Numbered from the stretch's first letter, positions 1-8,240 are shown. The stretch is 32,911 bases of DNA from an uncultured Oscillospiraceae bacterium (GCA_902489595.1 CABUAS010000010.1:1-32911); one strand, 5' to 3'. Notes: generated from the letters alone by a model not told the origin. Numbers and translations are program-made.

Positions 1-21
1 CTCTAAAAGGAACATATACAT

Positions 22-927
22 ATGAACAAACTATCGGAAAAGATAACCAATTTAAAAAAAGAAAAAAGCGCAGTTATTCTTGCTCATTATTATGTTGACG
101 GCTCTGTTCAGAAAATTGCCGATTATGTGGGTGACAGTTACTACCTTGCAAAAATCGCCAAATCCTGCGAGGCGGACACAATAGTATTTTGCGGCGTTGA
201 ATTTATGGGCGAATCTGCTAAAATTCTTAATCCTCAGAAAAAAGTGCTTATGCCCGACGGCAGTGCAGACTGCCCTATGGCGCATATGGCAACCGAAGAA
301 AAAGTACTTGAGATGAAAGAAAAGTATGACGACCTTGCCGTTGTCTGCTACATAAATTCATCTGCACGGCTGAAAACGGTTTCAGACGTATGCGTTACAA
401 GTGCAAATGCACTTAAAATCGTAAACGCTCTGCCGAACAAAAACATTTTCTTTATACCTGACAAAAATCTCGGCTCATTCGTTGCCGAAAACACAGATAA
501 AAATATCATTCTGAACGACGGCTTCTGCCCTATTCACAATGATATTACAAAAGAAGAAGTTATGGCTGTCAAAAACGCACACAAGGGTGTTAAAGTTCTT
601 ATGCACCCCGAATGCCCGAAGGACGTGCTTGCACTTGCAGACTATATCGGTTCTACAAGCGGAATTATAGATTACGCCGAAAAAAGCGATGATGATGAAT
701 TTATCATCGTAACCGAAACGGGCGTTTTGTATGAACTTCATGAAAAATGCCCGAACAAAAAGTTTTGGTTTACAGAGCCTATGCCTGTCTGCGCAGATAT
801 GAAAAAAATTACATTACAAAAGGTTTATGACTGCCTTGAAAACAACCTTAACGAGGTTGTTGTTGACAGTGAAACCGAAAGAAAGGCGTTAATACCACTT
901 AACAGAATGTTGGAACTGGCAAAATAA
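22..927 (+). CDS. nadA: Quinolinate synthase NadA
   Basis: Condenses iminoaspartate with dihydroxyacetone phosphate to quinolinate, the second step of de novo NAD synthesis, using a 4Fe-4S cluster in the cytosol. The 301-residue length is that of the compact NadA form. The conserved HPEC motif is at residues 195-198, and the early AHYY and GVEFMGESAK segments are typical. Cys84, Cys169 and Cys257 align by position with the three cluster ligands known from Thermotoga NadA; I infer their role from spacing. The ATG has AAAGGA upstream. It is the first gene of nadA-nadB-nadC, with nadB starting one base after its stop. The promoter and any NAD-responsive operator lie left of the window. Confidence 0.97.
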   Translation: MNKLSEKITNLKKEKSAVILAHYYVDGSVQKIADYVGDSYYLAKIAKSCEADTIVFCGVEFMGESAKILNPQKKVLMPDGSADCPMAHMATEEKVLEMKEKYDDLAVVCYINSSARLKTVSDVCVTSANALKIVNALPNKNIFFIPDKNLGSFVAENTDKNIILNDGFCPIHNDITKEEVMAVKNAHKGVKVLMHPECPKDVLALADYIGSTSGIIDYAEKSDDDEFIIVTETGVLYELHEKCPNKKFWFTEPMPVCADMKKITLQKVYDCLENNLNEVVVDSETERKALIPLNRMLELAK

Positions 928-928
928 T

Positions 929-2254
929 ATGGATATTAAAAACTGCATTAAAACGGATGTTGTTATAGTAGGAAGCGGTGTTGCAGGAGTTTTTGCCGCA
1001 CTGTGCCTGCCCAAAGATAAGGATATTCTTGTTATAACAAAAGAAGATTTGAAGGAATGCGACTCATATCTTGCTCAGGGCGGAGTCTGCGTTTTAAAGG
1101 ATATAAACGATTTTGACTGCTATTTTGAAGACACGATGAGAGCAGGTCATTACGAAAACAACCCCGAGAGCGTAAGGGTTATGATTGAATCATCACCCGA
1201 TGTTATCGGCACGCTTGTTGACCTTGGTGTTAAATTTGACACGGCAACAGACGGTGAATTTGACTACACACGTGAGGGCGCACACAGACGAAACAGAATT
1301 CTGCACCACAAGGACGAAACGGGCAAGGAAATAACGGCAACGCTGCTTTCAATCGCAATGAAACGTGAAAACATTACTTTTGTTACACAAACAACGATGA
1401 TTGACCTTGTTGAAAAAAACAACAACTGCCTTGGCGTTGTATGCGAAGACGAATACGGCGAGGCAGGCGTTATAATCGCTGAAAACACAATTCTTGCCAC
1501 AGGCGGTATCGGCGGACTGTTTCATAATTCAACAAACTTTCCGCACATTACAGGCGATTCATTTGCACTTGCGCTCAAGCACGGCATTGAACTTCAGGAT
1601 ATGAACTACATTCAGATTCACCCGACAACGCTTTACAGCAAAAAGGCAGGCAGGCGTTTTCTTATCAGCGAAAGCGTAAGGGGCGAAGGAGCCGTTCTGC
1701 TGAACGAAAACGGCGAAAGATTTACTGACGAACTTCAGCCGAGGGATATTGTTACAGACGCAATCTGCAAAGAAATGAAAAAATTCGGCACAGACCATGT
1801 TTACATAACCCTGCCGACCATGACAAGCGAGGAGGCAAAGGAACGCTTTCCGAATATTTTTGAGGCTTGTATGGATGAGGGCTATGATATTACAAAAGAC
1901 CGTGTGCCTGTCACCCCGGGTCAGCACTATATGATGGGCGGTGTAAAGACTGACATTAACGGCAGAACATCTATGGAACATCTTTATGCAGTCGGTGAAA
2001 CAGCCTGCAACGGTGTTCACGGCAAAAACAGACTTGCATCAAACAGTCTGCTTGAAAGTCTTGTATTTTCAAAGCGTGCCGCTGATTTAATTGCTGAAGA
2101 AATTCCGCAGAAACTCGACTGTATTCCTGACATAGATTTATCGTCTTACCCGAATAAAAAGACGAGGGAGCAGGAATTCAGAACACTTATTATGAATGAG
2201 ATTAAAAGAAAGGACAAAGCCTTTTATGATAAATGGTGTAACAATGAAAATTAA
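929..2254 (+). CDS. nadB: L-aspartate oxidase NadB, short form
   Basis: FAD enzyme that oxidises L-aspartate to iminoaspartate, which NadA uses at once because it is unstable. The N-terminal dinucleotide-binding motif is visible at residues 11-20 (VVIVGSGVAG). The REGAHRRNRILH segment and the SESVRGEGAVLLNENGERF block are typical of the succinate dehydrogenase/NadB flavoprotein fold. At 441 residues it is about 90 shorter than the E. coli or B. subtilis enzymes; the loss is in the C-terminal helical domain, and the reading frame ends cleanly inside the operon, so I read this as a natural short form rather than a frameshift. It is tightly packed between nadA (1-base gap) and nadC (11-base overlap). 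Confidence 0.95.
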   Translation: MDIKNCIKTDVVIVGSGVAGVFAALCLPKDKDILVITKEDLKECDSYLAQGGVCVLKDINDFDCYFEDTMRAGHYENNPESVRVMIESSPDVIGTLVDLGVKFDTATDGEFDYTREGAHRRNRILHHKDETGKEITATLLSIAMKRENITFVTQTTMIDLVEKNNNCLGVVCEDEYGEAGVIIAENTILATGGIGGLFHNSTNFPHITGDSFALALKHGIELQDMNYIQIHPTTLYSKKAGRRFLISESVRGEGAVLLNENGERFTDELQPRDIVTDAICKEMKKFGTDHVYITLPTMTSEEAKERFPNIFEACMDEGYDITKDRVPVTPGQHYMMGGVKTDINGRTSMEHLYAVGETACNGVHGKNRLASNSLLESLVFSKRAADLIAEEIPQKLDCIPDIDLSSYPNKKTREQEFRTLIMNEIKRKDKAFYDKWCNNEN

Positions 2255-3083
2255 TGTGGACGAGTATATTCTCAACACATTAAAGGAAGATATTACAAGC
2301 GAAGACGTTTCAACAAACGCAGTTATGCCTGAGGACAAAAACGGCAGAGCTGATTTAATCTGTAAGCAGGACGGCATTATCTGCGGACTTGGTATTTTTG
2401 AAAGAACATTCAAACTGCTTGATGAAAATTCACATTTTGAAACAGAAGTAAAAGACGGCGATTTTGTTAAAAAAGGACAGGTTATCGGCGTTATTTACGG
2501 CGATATAAAAGCACTGCTTTCAGGCGAAAGAACAGGTCTTAACTATCTGCAGAGAATGAGCGGAATTGCCACAATTACAAAAGAATATGCAGACGCATTG
2601 AAAGGTTATAAAACAATACTTCTTGACACAAGAAAAACTACCCCGAATATGCGCCCGTTTGAAAAATACGCAGTAACGGTCGGCGGCGGCAAAAATCACA
2701 GATATAATTTATCAGACGGTGTGCTGCTCAAAGACAACCACATCGGTGCGGCAGGCTCAATTACAAAAGCAATCGAAATGGCAAAGGCTTATGCCCCGTT
2801 TGTAAGAAAAATCGAAATTGAAACCGAAACTCTTGAGCAGGTGCAGGAGGCTGTAGACGCAGGCGCTGACATCATAATGCTTGACAATATGGACAACGAA
2901 ACAATGAAAAAAGCCGTTGAACTCATCGGCGGCAGAGCAGAAACAGAATGCTCGGGCAATGTTACAAAAGAAAGACTGAAAGAAATTGCCGAAATCGGCG
3001 TTGATTTCGTTTCCTGCGGTGCACTTACCCACTCAGCACCGATTATGGATATAAGCCTTAAAAACCTGAAACCGATTGAATAA
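2244..3083 (+). CDS. nadC: Nicotinate-nucleotide pyrophosphorylase (carboxylating) NadC
   Basis: Converts quinolinate and PRPP to nicotinate mononucleotide, CO2 and PPi, the last step of the operon's pathway. Start chosen at the ATG at 2244 giving MKINVDEYIL: it fits the family N-terminus and has GGTG five bases upstream, and the reading frame before it has no homologous look. The protein has 279 residues, a normal length. Visible motifs are LDTRKTTPNMR (127-137), GGGKNHRYNLSD (147-158) and LKDNH (162-166), the quinolinate/PRPP binding core, with the MLDNMD and SGNV segments of the barrel further on. The start overlaps the end of nadB, implying translational coupling. Confidence 0.97.
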   Translation: MKINVDEYILNTLKEDITSEDVSTNAVMPEDKNGRADLICKQDGIICGLGIFERTFKLLDENSHFETEVKDGDFVKKGQVIGVIYGDIKALLSGERTGLNYLQRMSGIATITKEYADALKGYKTILLDTRKTTPNMRPFEKYAVTVGGGKNHRYNLSDGVLLKDNHIGAAGSITKAIEMAKAYAPFVRKIEIETETLEQVQEAVDAGADIIMLDNMDNETMKKAVELIGGRAETECSGNVTKERLKEIAEIGVDFVSCGALTHSAPIMDISLKNLKPIE

Positions 3084-3094
3084 AATCATACAAA

Positions 3095-3119
3095 AACGCT
3101 GCGGCCAAACCGCAGCGTT
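3095..3119 (+). terminator. Hairpin after nadC (first of two near-identical copies)
   Basis: Ten-base-pair stem AACGCTGCGG / CCGCAGCGTT with loop CCAAA, 11 bases after the nadC stop. It lacks a T-run (it is followed by CAGCGTG), so alone it is probably a weak terminator or an mRNA 3'-end stabiliser. Nearly the same hairpin, with a T-run, recurs at 3440-3472. Confidence 0.6.
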
Positions 3120-3249
3120 CAGCGTGTAGAAAAAGTCTAAATAACAAATTTCTACACGCTGACAGACTTCGAGAAACGGAACAGAATTTTGCATTTTAGG
3201 AAGGGTGCTGTACGTTGGTACCGCCCCTGAGTAAAAGGCAAAAAACGCC

Positions 3250-3284
3250 AAAAGGTGCAGAAATTCGATATTTCTGCACCTTTT
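3250..3284. terminator. Bidirectional intrinsic terminator
   Basis: Perfect 15-bp stem (AAAAGGTGCAGAAAT at 3250-3264, complement at 3270-3284) with a 5-base loop. The arm ends are AAAA and TTTT, so both strands give a stem followed by T's. It is well placed to end nadABC from the left and the minus-strand operon from the right. Confidence 0.85.
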
Positions 3285-3305
3285 CATAATATGCTACTGC
3301 AAGGC

Positions 3306-3376
3306 GGGTCGAAGTGATTGCCTTATTAGGGGAAATGTCAACATCGTTGACAAAAGGGTTTACATCGACCCCTACA
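3306..3376 (+). repeat. Composite member of the CCCTACA palindrome family
   Basis: Outer arms GGGTCGA (3306-3312) and TCGACCC (3365-3371), followed by CTACA, match the copy at 25832-25858. Here the arms are separated by about 52 bases that contain a second hairpin, GTCAAC / GTTGAC (3337-3342 and 3346-3351). It looks like an interrupted or composite copy. Confidence 0.5.
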
Positions 3377-3439
3377 ATGATGTAGTAACTGTAACATTAT
3401 TTAGTTTGGCGTGGTTCTGACCGCTTTATCGACAGTCTG

Positions 3440-3472
3440 AACGCTGCAGCCAAACCGCAGCGTTTATTTTTT
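3440..3472 (+). terminator. Second copy of the nadC-type hairpin, with T-run
   Basis: AACGCTGC (3440-3447) pairs with GCAGCGTT (3457-3464) and is followed by TTTATTTTTT. This is a good intrinsic terminator for plus-strand transcription and repeats the hairpin at 3095-3119 except for one base in the arm. Read on the minus strand it has no T-run. Confidence 0.75.
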
Positions 3473-3487
3473 ATACCATATGAAAAT

Positions 3488-4651
3488 TCATTGCACAATA
3501 AAATTAATCAATTCATCAAAATCAGACGGCACGGCAACCACATTGCCGAATGCTTTTTTGAAATTTGAAAATTCATTTAAAAGCGTTAACTGAACATCGT
3601 CTTTTTCCAAAAGGTTATTGAGCGATGCCGTTTTCACACCGTAAAAAATTGAGGAAGTTACAAGACTTGTTGATGTAAACGAAAGCACTGCACGGGGTTT
3701 AGCATCAAGCGAAGCAAGAATAGATTCCTGAGAAGCTGTATTATCTTCATCAACAAAACAGCCAAGACAGTTGTAGCGGCTCAAATCCTTATCCCTCGGA
3801 TGGGGCTTGAAAACAACACCAATATTTTTTTCAGACAATGCAGAAATGATTTTTTGATACAGTTTCAAATCAGCATCATTTTTAATCTGATTATTTTCAA
3901 AATAAAGCTGAGCTGAAATTACAACGGCATTACTATACTTACTGTATTTTTCGCTGCTTACTTTATCACAGTCAACCGCCTGTTTATAAAATGAAGTTAT
4001 ACTTTTGTTTTCTTCAAAAAAGCCGCGGTTTTCAAGCAAAATACAGTTATTTATGTATTCACTGCGCTTTATGGATTTTTTTACATAAAGCTTTTTCTTT
4101 TGAATGTTTAAAAGAAAACGTATAAACGATTTTATACTTTTGGTATTGTTATACTGTTCTACCGCCCAGTTAAACTCGGTGCGCATATAAACGCCGAGTC
4201 CTTCGTCAATCACAACATTAATAATATCACTGTCGGGCACTGCTTTTTTAAGGCGTGTAATAAAAATATCATTAATATGCATAGGGTTCAGAACATAAAT
4301 TTTCCTTGCTCCTTTTTTGTGATTTGCAAGATACGAAAGCGACTGCAGTTTGATTTTCATATTTTCCTTAAAAGATGCTGAAAACGCATTGCCGTTAAAA
4401 TAAAACATTTTAAATGCAATATCGTTATCGGCAAGGACTTTGAAATTATCTGCCGACAAAAGCGGTTTCGGGCAGTTGTAACTTTCTTTTGACAGAACGG
4501 TAAAACCGTTTAACTTTTCACCCTGCTCTTTCAGTTTGAGCAATGAGGCGTTACAACCGAGGGCATGCCACGGCGTGCGCACAAAAGCGACAAAATTTAC
4601 AGCCGTATCCGATTTAATTTTTTCAATAATCTGAGCGTGGCTTAATAACAT
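3488..4651 (-). CDS. GT-B glycosyltransferase with sialyltransferase-type motifs
   Basis: A 387-residue cytosolic protein without signal peptide or membrane segment. Three motifs shared by the bacterial sialyltransferase families GT38, GT52, GT80 and GT97 occur in the right order: D/E-D/E-G as DEG at residues 149-151, the HP motif as KPHPRD at 282-287, and an S/T motif as SFTSTS at 324-329. In those families the first supplies the catalytic base and the second contacts the CMP of the donor. I therefore infer a CMP-sugar glycosyltransferase, perhaps a sialyl-, polysialyl- or Kdo-type enzyme; overall similarity to a specific family cannot be judged by eye, and capsule-type or CDP-glycerol-type transferases remain possible. 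It is the last gene of a five-gene minus-strand operon that includes galU, 16 bases after tadA. The ATG has AGAGGT upstream. No CMP-sugar synthesis gene lies nearby. Confidence 0.6.
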   Translation of the reverse strand: MLLSHAQIIEKIKSDTAVNFVAFVRTPWHALGCNASLLKLKEQGEKLNGFTVLSKESYNCPKPLLSADNFKVLADNDIAFKMFYFNGNAFSASFKENMKIKLQSLSYLANHKKGARKIYVLNPMHINDIFITRLKKAVPDSDIINVVIDEGLGVYMRTEFNWAVEQYNNTKSIKSFIRFLLNIQKKKLYVKKSIKRSEYINNCILLENRGFFEENKSITSFYKQAVDCDKVSSEKYSKYSNAVVISAQLYFENNQIKNDADLKLYQKIISALSEKNIGVVFKPHPRDKDLSRYNCLGCFVDEDNTASQESILASLDAKPRAVLSFTSTSLVTSSIFYGVKTASLNNLLEKDDVQLTLLNEFSNFKKAFGNVVAVPSDFDELINFIVQ

Positions 4652-4667
4652 TTTATACCTCTGAAAA

Positions 4668-5114
4668 TTACTTTGAACTGCGTAAATTTTTAAAAAAAAC
4701 GGTTAGAAGTGATGCACATTCTTCTTCATCTACCCCGCCGACTATTTCAGGCTTATGATTATAAGGCAGGGAATTAAAATCTGCCACAGACCCAAATGAG
4801 CCGGCTTTTTTATCATAAGCACCGAAGGTAACTTTTTTTATGCGTGAATTGATTATTGCACCTGCGCACATCGGGCACGGCTCGAGCGTAACATACATTT
4901 CACACTGCCAAAGCCGCCAGCCGCCAAGCCTGCCGCAGGCATCGTTTATTGCCTCAATTTCAGCGTGGCACAAAGCATTTTTTGATTTTTCACGCCTGTT
5001 TCTGCCCTGACCTACTATTTCGCCGTTCATAACGACAACAGCACCGACGGGCACTTCACGCTCATCGGCACTGATTTTTGCAAGTTCTATGGCTCTTTTC
5101 ATAAATTCATTCAT
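4668..5114 (-). CDS. tadA: tRNA-specific adenosine deaminase TadA
   Basis: Zinc enzyme that deaminates A34 to inosine in the anticodon of tRNA-Arg(ACG). Start chosen at the ATG at 5114 (MNEFMKRAIELA); a TTG nine bases earlier in frame is less likely. With this start the protein has 148 residues. The signature CHAEIEAI gives the zinc histidine and the catalytic glutamate (His50, Glu52), and EPCPMCAGAI gives the two zinc cysteines (Cys80, Cys83). I see no clear ribosome binding site; the start lies 12 bases after the stop of the protease gene, so re-initiation is likely. The placement in the operon has no evident link to tRNA metabolism. Confidence 0.96.
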   Translation of the reverse strand: MNEFMKRAIELAKISADEREVPVGAVVVMNGEIVGQGRNRREKSKNALCHAEIEAINDACGRLGGWRLWQCEMYVTLEPCPMCAGAIINSRIKKVTFGAYDKKAGSFGSVADFNSLPYNHKPEIVGGVDEEECASLLTVFFKNLRSSK

Positions 5115-5126
5115 AACGGTCAAACA

Positions 5127-6155
5127 CTAATTTTTACTGATAGTTGAAATAATTGAAACAAAGAAAAACAGGAAAGGAACAATCATTCCCGGTGATACAA
5201 AGAACGCCGCTAATTTCCGGCCAAAAGAATTCGCAAAAGGCTCCCTCTGCGGTTTTGACGGTTCTCTGAATTCTTTTTTCATAAATAAAATAACCGTGCA
5301 TATTATTCCGAAAACAATCCAGAAAATGAAAAGCACTGCCGACATATATTCATCAACATTTTTGCCGAGCGCAAAATTCATAACATCAACAACAACGCTC
5401 ATTCCGTTATTGAAAGCGTGTATAAAGATTGCAGGCAGAATACTGTCTGTTTTAACTGTAACATAGCCGAGGATTACACCGACAAGCGATGCAAAAATGA
5501 ACTGAACTATATTGCCGTGAACAAGGCCGAAAATCATTGCAACGGCAGTAACGGCAAATCCTTTTCCGTATTTTCTGAGCAAGCCCACACCGCAGCAGCG
5601 CATTGCAAATTCCTCACAAACAGGGGGAATTACGGCAGTGGCAAGCACGCTTAAAACACAGGCATACCACGAATCAGGTTCAAGCATTTCCGGCTGTTCA
5701 AGCGAAAAGCCGGCCGCATCGGATATTGCAGACAAAACGCCAACAACATAATCTGCGCCCACGCAGCACAGCATACCGAAACCCACCCAGAGCAAAAAGG
5801 TGCTCATTTTAATCTTTTTTGACGGCACAATCGGCGTTATATACTTTTTTCTGTTTAAAAGTGCCATTAAACCGAACGGTATGCAAAGTGCAACAATTTC
5901 AACGGCTATAATTGTAAAACTGTCCTGAAACAAAACGGATTTTTCATATACATCCATCAAATCAAACATTTCAAGCAGTGAAACACTTAAAAACTGGAAT
6001 GCAATATAGGCAGTAAGGGCAATGCCCATAATACTGCCGAGTTTTCTTATTTCTTTTTTCTCCTGCTTTGCCTTTGCCTGATAGTACATGGCGCGGCGCA
6101 TCATTTCATCACTATTACGATTATCATAAGTATAAGTATAATTATAATTATCCAA
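5127..6155 (-). CDS. CPBP family intramembrane glutamic endopeptidase
   Basis: Membrane protein of 342 residues with the CPBP (CAAX protease/bacteriocin-processing) signature: EEFAMR at 181-186 with the catalytic Glu pair, FGLVHG at 209-214 giving His213, and HAFNN at 246-250. Hydrophobic segments lie near 41-62, 78-100, 118-142, 165-180, 198-212, 217-232, 236-256, about 270-295 and 318-338. The first 40 residues are hydrophilic, with a Tyr/Asn-rich start (NYNYTYTY) and then a charged stretch. The start codon is TTG at 6155, supported by AGGGA five bases upstream; the next in-frame ATG has no such site. Substrate unknown: relatives process prenylated proteins, bacteriocins or signalling peptides. 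It lies between galU and tadA in the operon. Confidence 0.9.
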   Translation of the reverse strand: MDNYNYTYTYDNRNSDEMMRRAMYYQAKAKQEKKEIRKLGSIMGIALTAYIAFQFLSVSLLEMFDLMDVYEKSVLFQDSFTIIAVEIVALCIPFGLMALLNRKKYITPIVPSKKIKMSTFLLWVGFGMLCCVGADYVVGVLSAISDAAGFSLEQPEMLEPDSWYACVLSVLATAVIPPVCEEFAMRCCGVGLLRKYGKGFAVTAVAMIFGLVHGNIVQFIFASLVGVILGYVTVKTDSILPAIFIHAFNNGMSVVVDVMNFALGKNVDEYMSAVLFIFWIVFGIICTVILFMKKEFREPSKPQREPFANSFGRKLAAFFVSPGMIVPFLFFFVSIISTISKN

Positions 6156-6181
6156 TAGTTTCCCTCACAAATTAAATAAAA

Positions 6182-7057
6182 TCAATCAAGTTTATCTGCA
6201 ATACTCTTTAAGTATGCTTTAAGTTCATCTTTTGTATCCGGGTGTTTAAGTCCAACTTCGATATTTGCCTGAAGAATTCCGAACTTATTGCCCATATCGT
6301 ATCTTACACCCTCATACTCAACAGCAATTACGCCTTTATCCTGTGCAAGTGTTTTCATAGCGTCGGTAAGCTGAAGTTCATTGCCTGTGCCGAGCGGTGT
6401 TTTTTCGAGAATATCAAAAATCTCAGGCGGCAGAACTACTCTGCCGAGAATTGAAAAGTTGCCCATAATTTCTTCGGGTTTCGGCTTTTCAATCATATCG
6501 GTGCATTTATAGCAGTTATCTTCAATATGTTCTGTTTTCAGCGAACAGTATTTCGTAATTGCCATTCCGGGCACTTCTTTAACACCTACAACACCTTTGC
6601 CGTACTTTTCGTAAGCGTCGCAAAGCTGCTTTGTGCAGGGAGTTTCGGAAAGAATTACATCGTCGCCGTAAAGAACTGCAAACGGCTCATTGCCCACAAA
6701 ATTTTTAGCACAAAGAACAGCGTGACCGAGACCCTTTGTTTCTTTCTGGCGAAGAAAATAAATATTGCCGAAATTCGAACAAGCCATTACATCTTCATAA
6801 ATATCTTTCTTGCTTTCATTGTCTGCAAGTTTTGCTTCAAGTTCAAAAGCGTGGTCAAAATGATCTTCAATAGCGCCTTTGTTTCTGTTTGTAATTACAA
6901 GAATTTCTTCAATACCCGATGCAAAAGCCTCCTCAACGATATACTGAATTGCAGGCTTATCAACAATGTTAAGCATCTCTTTCGGTACTGCTTTTGATGC
7001 AGGAAGAACTCTTGTGCCCATACCTGCCGCAGGAATTATTGCCTTTCTTACTCTCAT
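6182..7057 (-). CDS. galU: UTP--glucose-1-phosphate uridylyltransferase GalU
   Basis: Makes UDP-glucose from UTP and glucose-1-phosphate, feeding cell-envelope glycans. The nucleotidyltransferase signature is at residues 10-28 (AAGMGTR, then PKEM with the catalytic-site lysine). The metal/substrate segment VLYGDD, the EKPKPEE motif and GTGNELQLTDAM follow in the usual order. At 291 residues it is full length. The ATG has AGAGGAT upstream. It follows the zinc-finger/DUF2628 gene by 39 bases and precedes the CPBP gene by 26 bases. Sharing an operon with a sugar transferase fits an envelope role, though the last gene's donor sugar is not shown to be UDP-linked. Confidence 0.97.
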   Translation of the reverse strand: MRVRKAIIPAAGMGTRVLPASKAVPKEMLNIVDKPAIQYIVEEAFASGIEEILVITNRNKGAIEDHFDHAFELEAKLADNESKKDIYEDVMACSNFGNIYFLRQKETKGLGHAVLCAKNFVGNEPFAVLYGDDVILSETPCTKQLCDAYEKYGKGVVGVKEVPGMAITKYCSLKTEHIEDNCYKCTDMIEKPKPEEIMGNFSILGRVVLPPEIFDILEKTPLGTGNELQLTDAMKTLAQDKGVIAVEYEGVRYDMGNKFGILQANIEVGLKHPDTKDELKAYLKSIADKLD

Positions 7058-7096
7058 TTGATTATCCTCTCTGATATTAAAATATTTAACTGCCGA

Positions 7097-8041
7097 TTAA
7101 AGCATAGTAAACAAAAACATTGCGGCGTAAACAAGCATCGGCATAACCCAGCTTACTCCGCCCTGTTTGGCAAGAAACATTTTTCTTAAATTTTCTTTGC
7201 TCAAATCTGTTTCCTGACTCATAAACATAGGATTTACGGTAACAAAATCTGCGCCGTCTTCCAGTTTTTCATCAACGATTTTTACAATAGTTACAACTCT
7301 TTTTCTATACATTCTGTTTGCACAAATGCCCATAACTATTGCCAGAACAAGTGAAATACCGTTCATAATCAGAAATGCGGGCATATAATTCTGCCATTCG
7401 GGCGAGGAAAATATGCTGCTTGCCTGTTCAGGTGAAATAGTTGTTTTCTGTTCAATAAGCGGTGCAATCAAATTGCTCATTGCCGTAATCTGCTTTGAAT
7501 AAATATATGATACTGCAACATTAGACGCAAACTGAAGTGCAATAAACATAAAGCCCTGCATATACATTTTTCTGAAAAAATAATAAAGCGGACCGAAGAA
7601 AAACGCACCCCAGTTCCAGTTAAGGCCTTTTTCCTTTATAAATCTCGGCAGATAATACTTTACATTAGAGCCGATAACCTGTGACGCATCCAGAACCGAA
7701 ACACCATCTATTGTAACATCTTCGGTATGCACCTGTTCGTGCACTGTTTCATCAACAAGCCTTTTAATCTGCTCAGGTGAATTACTGCTTTCGGCGGCAG
7801 GGGAAAAGGGCAGAGCCTGTTTTTGTTCTTCCTTTGTTTCCTGTTCCTGTGTTTTTTCAATATCGGCACTGCGTATAAATTTAAAATCAGTACCGTGAAG
7901 TTTTTTATTTGCGCAGTTATGTGTTTTATTATAACATTCTCTGTGATGCGGAGTGCCGCATTCGGGGCATACAACTATATCATCGTCTGCTTTGAATGTT
8001 TCACCGCATACAGGGCATTTATCGTTTTCAAATAAAAACAT
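7097..8041 (-). CDS. Prokaryotic RING-like zinc finger plus DUF2628 membrane protein
   Basis: No characterised function. The N-terminal 45 residues are a compact Cys/His cluster (Cys9, Cys12, Cys25, Cys28, His32/33, Cys36, Cys43), matching the prokaryotic RING finger family 1 pattern and able to bind two zinc ions. Residues 51-115 are polar, Glu/Gln-rich and probably disordered. The block NWNWGAFFFGPLYYFFRKMY at 141-160 is the hallmark of DUF2628, followed by membrane segments near 163-183, 221-241 and 297-314. It is the first gene of the five-gene operon, with AAGGAG six bases before the ATG and a good promoter at 8072-8100. The cytosolic finger on a membrane anchor suggests a protein-interaction role (inference). 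Confidence 0.8.
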   Translation of the reverse strand: MFLFENDKCPVCGETFKADDDIVVCPECGTPHHRECYNKTHNCANKKLHGTDFKFIRSADIEKTQEQETKEEQKQALPFSPAAESSNSPEQIKRLVDETVHEQVHTEDVTIDGVSVLDASQVIGSNVKYYLPRFIKEKGLNWNWGAFFFGPLYYFFRKMYMQGFMFIALQFASNVAVSYIYSKQITAMSNLIAPLIEQKTTISPEQASSIFSSPEWQNYMPAFLIMNGISLVLAIVMGICANRMYRKRVVTIVKIVDEKLEDGADFVTVNPMFMSQETDLSKENLRKMFLAKQGGVSWVMPMLVYAAMFLFTML

Positions 8042-8071
8042 TGAATACTCCTTATCTTTTTAATCCTCTAT

Positions 8072-8100
8072 ATTATACTTATAATAACATCAAAAATCAA
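8072..8100 (-). promoter_or_regulatory. Sigma-A promoter for the minus-strand galU operon
   Basis: On the minus strand TTGATT (8095-8100), a 17-base spacer and TATAAT (8072-8077), about 30 bases upstream of the first start codon at 8041. Confidence 0.75.
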
Positions 8101-8153
8101 CATAATGGTTAAAATTAAGTGAATAATATTTTAACAAAAATAATTTTAAACTC

Positions 8154-8182
8154 TTGCATAACACCGTTTATTTGTATATAAT
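8154..8182 (+). promoter_or_regulatory. Sigma-A promoter for prfB
   Basis: TTGCAT (8154-8159), 17-base spacer, TATAAT (8177-8182). It would give a leader of roughly 105 bases before prfB. It is divergent from the galU-operon promoter in an AT-rich 253-bp gap. Confidence 0.7.
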
Positions 8183-8240
8183 ATCATAACTGAATAAATT
8201 AAACGGGGTTTTAATGTGTAAAAATTTAACGAAAAATCTT

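Larger units (their letters stand above)
3120..3440. other. Gene-free block between two copies of the same hairpin
   Basis: I see no credible gene here: no frame with a ribosome binding site and no known protein. It holds a 12-bp inverted repeat (AGCGTGTAGAAA at 3121-3132 with its complement at 3149-3160), the 15-bp palindrome at 3250-3284, and a palindromic-repeat relative at 3306-3376. A small GTAC-GTTG-GTAC symmetry lies near 3210-3222. Because the flanking hairpins are near-identical, the block could be an inserted or duplicated element; it could also simply be a pile-up of terminator-type repeats between convergent transcription units. Confidence 0.5.

Noticed and set aside
1559..2020. 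153-codon antisense frame inside nadB
   Set aside because: Shadow of nadB with no ribosome binding site and no recognisable domain.
3033..3287. 84-codon minus-strand frame across the nadC end and the following gap
   Set aside because: It runs through the hairpins at 3095-3160 and 3250-3284 and has no ribosome binding site; it is not plausible as a gene.
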